The position numbers were made by a program, and so were the translations under genes. Shown here piece after piece: positions 1 to 4,779 of a stretch of DNA of 5,790 bases (position 1 is its first letter; each line of letters opens with the position of its first letter). Source of the DNA: Chloroflexaceae bacterium (GTDB lineage Bacteria > Chloroflexota > Chloroflexia > Chloroflexales > Chloroflexaceae). The stretch lies in assembly GCA_026417815.1 (NCBI GenBank), contig JAOACN010000732.1, positions 1 to 5,790 on the forward strand, given 5' to 3'. The notes beneath the pieces are model-generated. The model saw only the letters and a list, made by a program, of their open reading frames with translations. It had not been told where the DNA came from and ran no database searches.

Positions 1-126
1 CGCCCGCACCGCACCCCGGCGCCCGGAATCTACCTCTGCTCCTCCTCGACACCGCCGGGGCCTGGCGTCCACGGCACGTGCGGCGCTCATGCCGCCCGGG
101 CAGTAAACACCAGCGAGTCGCTATGA
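1..126 (+). CDS. FAD-dependent oxidoreductase, phytoene desaturase-like (C-terminal end, 5' truncated by window)
   Basis: Frame 1 is open from the first base to TGA at 124-126 and gives 41 residues. They contain the pattern PGIYLCSSSTPPGPGVHGTC followed by GAHAARAV. This matches the C-terminal FAD-binding signature of the phytoene desaturase / carotenoid isomerase-like flavoprotein family (usual form: PGLYLCGxSTHPGGGVHGxxGxxAA), where the segment closes the FAD site next to the last helix. Known of the family: these enzymes oxidise or isomerise polyenes or related lipids, with FAD bound at an N-terminal Rossmann fold that lies outside this window. The usual His of STHPG is Pro here, and one Gly of the GGG run is Pro. 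These could be lineage variation or mild decay. I am confident of the superfamily but cannot assign the substrate from 41 residues. Confidence 0.8.
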   Translation, partial: RPHRTPAPGIYLCSSSTPPGPGVHGTCGAHAARAVNTSESL

Positions 127-146
127 TCGCTTCAGCACGACTCGCT

Positions 147-174
147 CCCGGCGCGCACCGGTGTGAGCGCCGGG
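147..174 (+). terminator. GC-rich hairpin after the oxidoreductase, weak terminator candidate
   Basis: A perfect 8-bp stem (CCCGGCGC at 147-154 with GCGCCGGG at 167-174) begins 20 nt after the stop codon. A second, bulged hairpin lies at 211-219/229-238 (CAGGTA with TACCTG plus GGC/GCC). Neither is followed by a T tract, so intrinsic termination is only a possibility. Confidence 0.25.
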
Positions 175-462
175 GCATCGCCGCAACGATGCGCGGAACT
201 TCCCCCGTATCAGGTAGGCAGCGTTTCCGCCGTACCTGGCCGCTCACCTCGCTCTGCTCGAGAAGCTGACCCTCAAGCCCAGTTTGCTCGCCTAGAAAAA
301 ACCGGAATGAATGTTTACCTTTTTTTACTTACGTATATGGTAGTAAAGATAAATAGGTGATAATATTCGAATCAGATTAAGCCCAGGAAAGCGCTCACAT
401 CATACCCATGACGAAGCGGGCCTTATGGCGCGTTCTTGCATTATGATCTTTAAGAAATAGAT

Positions 463-716
463 CCGGTATAGCCCCCGCAGGCGGGCTTCGCATCGGTAGC
501 CCGCGGCTTCAGCCCCCGGGCTATACTCTCCTTTGTCACTTTGCCGCTGGTGGGGTTGCGGGGGCCGCAGGCCTCCGAAGATCTCCCCTTCCTGGTGCGG
601 CGCGGCGAAGCCGCGCCGCACCAGGAAGGGAAAAGTTCGGAGGGGTGCAACCCCTCCGAACCTCCTCCTAGCGGAAGCCGCGGCAAGTGACAACGGAGAG
701 ATAGGGCGAATACCGG
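463..716. repeat. Nested palindromic (MITE-like) intergenic element
   Basis: Several inverted repeats nest inside each other. The outermost arms are CCGGTATAGCCC (463-474) and GGGCGAATACCGG (704-716). Inside, TATACTCTCCTTTGTCAC (522-539) and the following TTTGCCGC pair imperfectly with GCGGCAAGTGAC plus AACGGAGAGATA (680-703). The core holds a perfect 21-bp stem (586-606 with 610-630, loop GAA) and a perfect 12-bp stem (635-646 with 650-661, loop GCA). A left-hand unit, GTATAGCCC (466-474) with GGGCTATAC (518-526), encloses GCGGGCT/AGCCCGC (481-487/498-504). No transposase is encoded. The layout resembles a non-autonomous mobile or REP-like element. The family is unnamed as far as I can tell. 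Confidence 0.75.
557..666 (+). repeat. Intergenic repeat family, copy 1
   Basis: Blocks here recur in the same order and orientation at 4690-4779: GCGGGGGCCGCAGG (557-570), the 18-nt GCGAAGCCGCGCCGCACC (605-622), and CCCCTCCGAACCTCCT (651-666; one mismatch in the other copy). This copy keeps its hairpins perfectly paired. Confidence 0.7.
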
Positions 717-799
717 TGTATATTCTTACATCAAGCAAGACACAGTGACTAGTTAGCCCGGCTGAATAGGAATGCGAAAACAACACAATGAGGAGAGCA

Positions 800-1099
800 A
801 TGAAAACTGTGCATTCACGAACATATTTCAGTGTCGGGCTATTTGCTCTCGTACTAGGATTCATAATTGCAATACCGGTAGTTTACGCGAATATAGCAAT
901 GATGGCCACAATATTTCCTGATGCGATAAGTTGGTGACCAGGAGATGGAAATTCCGATGATATTATAGGTGACAATGATGGTATTCTCAAGAATGGAGCA
1001 ACATTCGCATCAGGTCAGGTCGGTCAGGCGTTTAGTCTGGATGGTGTAGACGATTATGTAGAAATACCTGAAAATGGCAGCCTTGATCTGAGCGGCGAC
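800..1099 (+). pseudogene. Secreted LamG / concanavalin A-like domain protein, broken 5' remnant
   Basis: The ATG at 800 follows a good ribosome binding site (AGGAG, 791-795). The first 30 residues form a signal peptide: a basic start (MKTVHSR), a hydrophobic core of about 17 residues, then VVYA. After ISW at residues 43-45 comes TGA (935-937). The same frame then continues as PGDGNSDDIIGDNDG, NGATFASGQVGQAFSLDG and VDDYVEIPENGSLDLSGD. This is the classic start of a LamG-type domain (usual form WWPGDGNANDIIG...GQVGQAFxFDGxxDYVxIP). The TGA sits where the family normally has the second Trp, so TGG to TGA nonsense is the simplest reading. Homology stops abruptly at 1099, where the GC-rich transposase remnant begins; the remaining domain is lost. 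A short active secreted peptide is possible but unlikely. Base composition is much lower in GC than the flanking genes (841-900 has 22 G/C in 60), suggesting foreign or relaxed DNA. Confidence 0.75.
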
Positions 1100-1576
1100 C
1101 GACCGCTGTGGCAAGCGTTTTCGGCCAGGGCTCGGGATGGAGGCCCATCGGCGGCAGATCCGGGCCAGGGACCAGGGCGGCGATCACGAGGAGGCGCCCG
1201 CGATGGAGGCAGCTGAGGACGCGGGGCGCCGCGCGTCCGGTGGCCGTGCGCCGCGCGATATGGGTGGGCGGCAGGAGTCGCGGACGGGGGTGGGCAGCGC
1301 GGCCTCGGCGGCGCTGCCGGCGCTGACGACCCACAGCGTGGCCAGGGCCAGCACCAGCCAGGCGCGCTCGGCTCGGCGCGGGTCGGTCATTCTGGTTTGC
1401 TACCAGCGCCAGCCATCGTGCGTGAGGTCCGTGGAGCCGACCTTGATCCGGGCCCGCAGCCCATATACGGCGACCTCAGCCTCGGTCGGGGATAGGTCAG
1501 TGAGCTGCCATTGCGCGCTCCCTTTGCTGACCACCTGGCTGAGCGGGCGGACGTCGGCGCTGCCCACGGTGTCACT
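1100..1576 (-). pseudogene. Decayed IS4-family transposase, C-terminal fragment
   Basis: Reading the minus strand from 1576, the frame gives WQLTDLSPTEAEVAVYGLRA and on to DGWRW, then TAG at 1402-1400, then QTRMTDPRRAERAWLVLALA and TLWVVSAG. This is the C-terminal block of IS4-type DDE transposases common in Chloroflexota. The IS4 signature Y-x2-R-x3-E-x6-K is recognisable (Y at 1465-1463, R three codons on), but the catalytic Glu is Lys (AAG, 1444-1442) and the signature Lys is Thr (1423-1421). Near 1270-1310 the homology moves to another frame and continues as LSCLHRGRLLVIAALVPGP and HPEPWPK, ending about 1115. So there is one nonsense codon, one frameshift and loss of catalytic residues. 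The N-terminal part with the two Asp residues is missing beyond 1576. One end lies exactly where the LamG homology stops, so this element or its deletion product broke that gene. Confidence 0.75.
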
Positions 1577-1637
1577 CTAAGCGAAGCGAAGGTCCCGGCA
1601 TGAGGACGCCAGGATGCTTCGCTTCGTTCAGCATGAA
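1571..1637. repeat. Imperfect inverted repeat between the transposase remnant and the secreted-protein gene
   Basis: Two 22-nt arms (1571-1592 and 1616-1637) match at 16 positions when one is reverse-complemented. The core, CGAAGCGAAG (1582-1591) against CTTCGCTTCG (1617-1626), is a perfect 10 bp. The spacer is 23 nt. It lies just past the stop of the minus-strand gene that ends at 1648, so its transcript would fold into a hairpin there, but no T tract follows. It may be a transcript-end hairpin or an inverted pair of a short dispersed repeat. Confidence 0.5.
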
Positions 1638-1647
1638 ATGCTAACGA

Positions 1648-2319
1648 TTACTTTACGACAACCGGCACATACATCTGGCCGATCGGCGCATAGTAGGCCA
1701 CTCGCACCCCACACAAGCTCAATAAAGCCGAATCAGGCGTGTCGAGATCCTTGCGCCATTCGACCAGGTAGTTGTAGTTCTGGTTGTCAATCGTAGTCGG
1801 GTTGTTTTCTGTGCTGCTGGTTTGCCGGTAATCACTCGTATTGGGCGGGCTCTTGGCCGATAATGTATATGCGCTGATGCCCTTTCCATCGCTAAAAATG
1901 AAATAGGCAGTGCTGGTGGAGGTCGTGACCGCCGAATCATACGTGTAGAGCGTGATCGACACCACCTGCGATCCCTGCGGCAAGTGTACCGGCGCGGAAA
2001 ATGGAACGCCCTGGGGCATCTGGTTGACGCACCCGATTACCTGGCGCGAATACGGAACTGATCCGCCTGGCGTAAACGTATTGCCACTGATGAAGTAGTA
2101 ACTCAGCGTGGAGGCTACGGCTGCCGGGTTGGTCGTAGATGGAGCGGTTGACATGTACGGCTGCAGAGGCGCCGGCGTGTCGGGCCCCACGATCTGCGGC
2201 GCCAACGCGACCGCCTGCCCTTTTTGCTCACCGGCCGCATACGCGAGAGCCGACACTGCCACCAGCATGGCCGCAACAGCGAATAGCACGGGCACAACGA
2301 TGGGTCTGCGGATGTTCAT
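1648..2319 (-). CDS. Secreted protein of unknown function (223 aa)
   Basis: The ATG at 2319 is fixed by a perfect GGAGGT (2331-2326) with a 6-nt spacer. Residues 1-29 are a clear Sec signal peptide: MNIRRP, then a hydrophobic stretch about residues 7-26, with likely cleavage around ALAYAA. The mature protein of roughly 195 residues is rich in Ser, Thr, Pro, Gly and Tyr, poor in Lys and Arg, with two cysteines, one in VIGCVNQMP and one in SLCGVRVAYY, that could form a disulfide. The alternating polar/hydrophobic segments (VVSITLYTYDSAV, TAYFIFSDGKG) suggest a beta-sandwich. The protein ends in GQMYVPVVVK, resembling the YLP-L-V-type C-termini I associate with exported Chloroflexota proteins; that link is inference. 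I do not recognise a named family. The gene stands alone between an IS remnant and selC. There is no sign of decay, and the reading frame and start signals are intact. Confidence 0.85.
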   Translation of the reverse strand: MNIRRPIVVPVLFAVAAMLVAVSALAYAAGEQKGQAVALAPQIVGPDTPAPLQPYMSTAPSTTNPAAVASTLSYYFISGNTFTPGGSVPYSRQVIGCVNQMPQGVPFSAPVHLPQGSQVVSITLYTYDSAVTTSTSTAYFIFSDGKGISAYTLSAKSPPNTSDYRQTSSTENNPTTIDNQNYNYLVEWRKDLDTPDSALLSLCGVRVAYYAPIGQMYVPVVVK

Positions 2320-2334
2320 AGTTTTACCTCCTTA

Positions 2335-2593
2335 GCTGCAGGTGCGAGCGAACCGCCGATTGAAGATGCCCTCGCCGTCTGGCTCGATCACCTGGCCGGC
2401 GGGGCTCCGACCACGATCACGCGAGAGGTGGCGCTCAGGGGCGAGCGGGTCGCGCGGGCGCCAGCCAGCGCGACCGATCAGGTTACCGTGCCATCGCTGG
2501 CCACCGCATCGTCCTGCAGCCGGTGGTTCGCGTCAGTTCATCGTAATCCGCAGCACCGGAAGGAACGCGTTCTACTACAAACTGGAGAAAATG
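2335..2593. other. Spacer between the secreted-protein gene and selC, no confident gene
   Basis: Frames are open on both strands: one plus frame crosses the whole spacer, and a minus frame ends at TAA 2334-2332, directly abutting the ribosome binding site of the secreted-protein gene. None has a start with a ribosome binding site or a family resemblance I can name. The minus frame, ending IEPDGEGIFNRRFARTCS, could be a remnant, but that is not supported. Confidence 0.4.
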
Positions 2594-2687
2594 CGAGAGC
2601 GCGTGGGAGTCGAACCCACCGGCGAGGCTCGTCACCCCGCCCACAGGTTTTGAAGACCAGGGCAGCCACCGGGCCACTTCCGCTCTC
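2594..2687 (-). tRNA. selC: tRNA-Sec (anticodon UCA)
   Basis: Read on the minus strand, the 94 nt fold as a bacterial selenocysteine tRNA. They have an extended acceptor (GAGAGCGG with GCGCTCTC; 7 of 8 pair, the innermost G faces G) and the linker AA. The 6-bp D stem GTGGCC/GGCTGC has the short CGGT loop, the same loop as E. coli selC. The anticodon arm is CTGGT-CTTCAAA-ACCTG with one T-T mismatch. There is a 24-nt variable region with a 7-bp stem (GGCGGGG/CCTCGCC), then a T arm GTGGG-TTCGACT-CCCAC and discriminator G at 2594. The 8-bp acceptor, 6-bp D stem with 4-nt loop, and long variable arm are specific to tRNA-Sec and exclude Ser or Leu. CCA is not encoded. It is charged with Ser by SerRS, converted by SelA and delivered by SelB to UGA codons carrying a SECIS hairpin. 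None of those partners, nor a selenoprotein, is in this window. Confidence 0.92.
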
Positions 2688-2693
2688 GCCGCG

Positions 2694-2723
2694 ATTCTAG
2701 CCCCGCGTTGCACCCTTTGTCAA
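2694..2723 (-). promoter_or_regulatory. Sigma70-type promoter of selC
   Basis: On the minus strand a perfect -35 TTGACA (2723-2718) is followed by an 18-nt spacer and -10 TAGAAT (2699-2694; five of six consensus bases). Six bases lie between the -10 and the first base of the tRNA (2687), which is the normal distance to +1. Transcription would therefore start at or within a base or two of the mature 5' end. Confidence 0.75.
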
Positions 2724-2751
2724 ACACACGGGCGGGGAACTGTTCAGATTG

Positions 2752-2824
2752 ACCGCAGAGTACGCAGAGGAAGGTAGAGGATGAACCTCTTGCAGCCGTT
2801 TGCGCTCCTCCGCGCCTCTGCGGT
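2752..2824. repeat. Inverted repeat of the 'ACCGCAGAG' dispersed type
   Basis: ACCGCAGAGTACGCAGAGG (2752-2770) is the imperfect inverse of CCTCCGCGCCTCTGCGGT (2807-2824), with a central spacer of 36 nt. The sequence matches a short repeat type I know to be widespread in intergenic DNA of several bacterial phyla, including Chloroflexota and Planctomycetes. It lies 56 nt past the stop of the minus-strand ferredoxin gene and upstream of the selC promoter, so it may also form the 3'-end hairpin of the aldolase-ferredoxin transcript. Confidence 0.65.
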
Positions 2825-2879
2825 ACCTATCAGAAAACCTGTTGACAGACCATTCACGTATGCCTGCCGATCCCACCGG

Positions 2880-3491
2880 TTATCCCTGGGAGGTCGAGCC
2901 TTCCTCGGGGGTGTCCGTCTCCCACTGCACGCGCTGGACGCGCGGCGGTCGCTCCAGGCGCTCGGCGCCTGTGGCCATGCGCCGCACCACCCGCAGCGTG
3001 TCGCCGATGAAGCGTTGCCCGTCGCGAATGGGGAAGGCGAAGCGCAGCGGTCCTACCTTCGCCACCACGTTGAGTACATTGTCCGGGAAGAGGGCGATCT
3101 GATCGCTCACATCGCTCACGATCGCGGTGAGCAGTGACCGGGCGTTATCGGTGACGGTGGTGCCGGGCGGTGGCATGAGCACGTTGAGCACCAGCTGGCG
3201 CGCCATCTCGATGTGGCTCTCCACCTGGATCTCGCCCTCGCCGCGAATGATGGCCTGGCAGGCCAGGCGCTGCCCCTCGGCCAGCCGCGCTTCGGAGAGC
3301 CAGGCGCGCTCGATCTCGCTGGGCGGGCTGAGGTGCTCGCCCCCGGCGAGCACCTGGCAGCGACAGGCCTGGCACGTGCCGATATTGTCGCACAGGAACC
3401 CGATATGGGCAGCGTTGCGCCGGCCGACGTTCAGCAGACGCTCGCCCACCTTGGCCTCCATCGCCACGTTGTTCAAAATAACCGTAGGCAC
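2880..3491 (-). CDS. [2Fe-2S] ferredoxin-domain protein, chlorosome envelope CsmI/J/X-like
   Basis: The start is GTG at 3491: it has AAGGAG (3502-3497) with a 5-nt spacer, and the domain begins at once (VPTVILNNVAMEAKVGERLL). The frame stays open 41 codons further upstream, but that part has no ribosome binding site and no resemblance to anything. The protein has 203 residues. Residues 1-90 are a plant/adrenodoxin-type ferredoxin with Cys34, Cys40, Cys43 and Cys78 (C-x5-C-x2-C-x34-C) as cluster ligands; Cys45 is extra. The run HIGFLCDNIGTCQAC, then LSPPSEIERAWLSEARLAEG and RLACQA, closely recalls the ferredoxin domain of chlorosome envelope proteins CsmI/CsmJ/CsmX of green sulfur bacteria (LSPLSxxExAWLS...GxRLACQ). 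The C-terminal about 110 residues are soluble-looking and I do not recognise them. It lies 91 nt behind the aldolase gene, probably in one transcript. The [2Fe-2S] assignment is firm. A chlorosome role is inference; a general electron-transfer ferredoxin is the alternative. Confidence 0.85.
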   Translation of the reverse strand: MPTVILNNVAMEAKVGERLLNVGRRNAAHIGFLCDNIGTCQACRCQVLAGGEHLSPPSEIERAWLSEARLAEGQRLACQAIIRGEGEIQVESHIEMARQLVLNVLMPPPGTTVTDNARSLLTAIVSDVSDQIALFPDNVLNVVAKVGPLRFAFPIRDGQRFIGDTLRVVRRMATGAERLERPPRVQRVQWETDTPEEGSTSQG

Positions 3492-3496
3492 GTAAA

Positions 3497-3502
3497 CTCC
3501 TT
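3497..3502 (-). promoter_or_regulatory. Ribosome binding site deciding the GTG start of the ferredoxin gene
   Basis: AAGGAG lies 5 nt before GTG 3491-3489. No comparable site precedes the ATG 41 codons upstream (3614), which also lies inside the end of the aldolase gene. Confidence 0.75.
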
Positions 3503-3582
3503 CTGTATTCAGTGCACCATCAGAAGTGGGAACGCCCTGTACAGAAACCTGGAAGGTTGCCCTGCAGGGTGATACCACATCC

Positions 3583-4602
3583 CTACACCACCTCAATCTG
3601 CTCCAGGCCGCCATAGATGGTCCACCAGGGGCTGGCTCCCTCGTTCACGGCCTGGTTGAGGGTCTGCAGATTGCGCACGCCGCGGTCCTCCAGCCAGGCC
3701 TCCAGGGCCGCCAGGCCCTTTTGCCCGTAGATGGGCAGGCTGTCCTGCCAGGTGGCGCGGCCGCAGAGCAGCCCGGCGAATGGAACATCCGACTCGCCGG
3801 CCAGTTCGAGGGTTTCGGTCAATACGTCAACACTCATCCCGGCGCTCAGGTAGATAAACGGCCTCCGGGCCACGCTGGCAGCCTGGCGGAACAACTCCAT
3901 GGCTTCCTTGCGGTCGTAGGCTTTCTCGCCGCGGAACGCGCGCATGCCCTCGACGTGCTGCGCCAGCACCGGCACCTCGACCATGAGTACGTCAACCTGG
4001 TACTGGGGCTTCGAGAACTCCTCCATCGCCGCGCTGACGTAGCGCGGCTTGACGCGGGCGAACTCCAGCGAGCGAACGTCCATGCGGTCGTCGTAGGCGA
4101 TCGGTTCGAGAAACAGGGCGATGTCGTTCGCAGCGCACTCGGCCCCCACTCGCTCGACGAACACATGTTTGTACTCGGTGATCCGTGGGTCGTCGAAGGG
4201 ATTGTAGTAGAGCAGGAGCTTGATCGCGTTCGCCCCGGCCTCCTTCAAGCGGCGCACGTTCCACAGGTCGAGCAGGGCCGGCAGCCGGCCACGGGCGTTC
4301 ATGTCGTAGCCGCTCTTCTCGTAGGCGAGCAGCACCCCCGTATCGTGGGCGCGCTGCTCAAGGGCCGGCAATCCATACTCCGGATCCATCAGGACGGCGC
4401 TGGAGTAGCGCGACAGAATGCGCGTGACCGCGATCTTGAATTCCGTCAACGCGCCGTCGTCAATCTGCCGGTCGTGGACACGGGCAATCGCGTTTTTGAG
4501 CGAACCGCGTTGATCCATCGCCGCGGCGGCAATCACGCCACGCTCGTCGGCACAGGCTTGAATGCCCTCGAACTTCCCTCGCGTCATGGTCATCCTGGCC
4601 AT
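3583..4602 (-). CDS. Class I tagatose-1,6-bisphosphate aldolase family protein (LacD-like)
   Basis: The 339 residues are near the family length of about 325-340. The family cleaves tagatose (or fructose) 1,6-bisphosphate to dihydroxyacetone phosphate and glyceraldehyde 3-phosphate through a lysine Schiff base in a TIM barrel. LacD landmarks appear in order: IAAAAMDQRGSL (Asp30), AVLMDPEYGLPA (70-80), LLAYEKSGYD (91-100), ANAIKLLLYY (Lys128), FLEPIAYD (Glu166), YQVDVLMVEVPV (201-212), FIYLSAGMS (249-257) and LLCGRATW (278-285). Against streptococcal LacD (Asp27, Lys125, Glu163, Lys205) the spacing is constant, and the Schiff-base Lys205 position is Met207 here (codon ATG), so ordinary class I chemistry is in doubt. 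ATG 4602 is preceded by a modest AGGTGGGAAG; ATG 4593 is an alternative. It is probably the first gene of a unit with the downstream ferredoxin. The family assignment is firm; substrate and activity are not. Confidence 0.9.
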   Translation of the reverse strand: MARMTMTRGKFEGIQACADERGVIAAAAMDQRGSLKNAIARVHDRQIDDGALTEFKIAVTRILSRYSSAVLMDPEYGLPALEQRAHDTGVLLAYEKSGYDMNARGRLPALLDLWNVRRLKEAGANAIKLLLYYNPFDDPRITEYKHVFVERVGAECAANDIALFLEPIAYDDRMDVRSLEFARVKPRYVSAAMEEFSKPQYQVDVLMVEVPVLAQHVEGMRAFRGEKAYDRKEAMELFRQAASVARRPFIYLSAGMSVDVLTETLELAGESDVPFAGLLCGRATWQDSLPIYGQKGLAALEAWLEDRGVRNLQTLNQAVNEGASPWWTIYGGLEQIEVV

Positions 4603-4620
4603 GGTCTGGTCTTCCCACCT

Positions 4621-4646
4621 TCTGTACGTTGTACCAATTGTCCAGA
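4621..4646 (-). promoter_or_regulatory. Candidate promoter and imperfect palindrome upstream of the aldolase gene
   Basis: On the minus strand an extended -10, TGG+TACAAC (4636-4628), would start transcription about 4621, leaving a leader of about 19 nt. It overlaps GTAC-GTT-GTAC (4624-4634) inside a looser palindrome, TCTGTAC...GTCCAGA (4621-4646), of operator-like size. I see no convincing -35. Confidence 0.35.
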
Positions 4647-4689
4647 CGAGCGTTTAGTTTTGCAACGAGATTTCGTCTCGGCGGGGGGG

Positions 4690-4779
4690 GCGGGGGCCGC
4701 AGGTCCCCTTACTGGCGCAGCGAAGCCGCGCCGCACCTGCGAGGGGTTCTCGCAGAGGCGCGGCCCCTCCGAGCCTCCT
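4690..4779 (+). repeat. Intergenic repeat family, copy 2 (degraded)
   Basis: It shares with copy 1 (557-666), in the same order and orientation, the blocks GCGGGGGCCGCAGG (4690-4703), GCGAAGCCGCGCCGCACC (4720-4737) and CCCCTCCGAGCCTCCT (4764-4779). The hairpin arms are mutated here: the central palindrome is GGCGCAGC-GAA-GCCGCGCC with one mismatch, and the GAGGGG...CCCCTC stem has a longer loop. Confidence 0.7.

Larger units (their letters stand above)
127..799. other. Gene-free region between the oxidoreductase and the LamG remnant
   Basis: I see no credible gene here. 127-285 is GC-rich. About 286-462 and 690-799 are clearly AT-richer, with runs of T and A around 290-360. 463-716 is a palindromic element described separately. 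Reading frames open across this stretch on either strand simply run through the palindromes and have no family resemblance or ribosome binding site. Confidence 0.6.

Noticed and set aside
463..716. CRISPR array or riboswitch for the hairpin cluster
   Set aside because: There are no regularly spaced direct repeats with unique spacers; the structure is inverted-repeat based and matches no riboswitch core I know.
400..864. A 154-codon minus-strand open frame with a hydrophobic stretch near its N-terminus
   Set aside because: It runs straight through the palindromic element and antisense to the LamG signal peptide, and has no ribosome binding site or family resemblance.
935..985. TGA as a selenocysteine codon with SECIS
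   Set aside because: The family residue there is Trp, and only very short pairings (such as GGAA/TTCC) can be drawn after the TGA; not enough for a SECIS hairpin.
2842..2870. Perfect TTGACA at 2842-2847 as a plus-strand promoter
   Set aside because: No -10-like hexamer lies 16-18 nt downstream, and the sequence ahead is antisense to the ferredoxin gene.
3492..3614. Longer form of the ferredoxin protein starting at ATG 3614
   Set aside because: The extra 41 residues have no resemblance to the family, overlap the end of the aldolase gene and lack a ribosome binding site, while GTG 3491 has a strong one.
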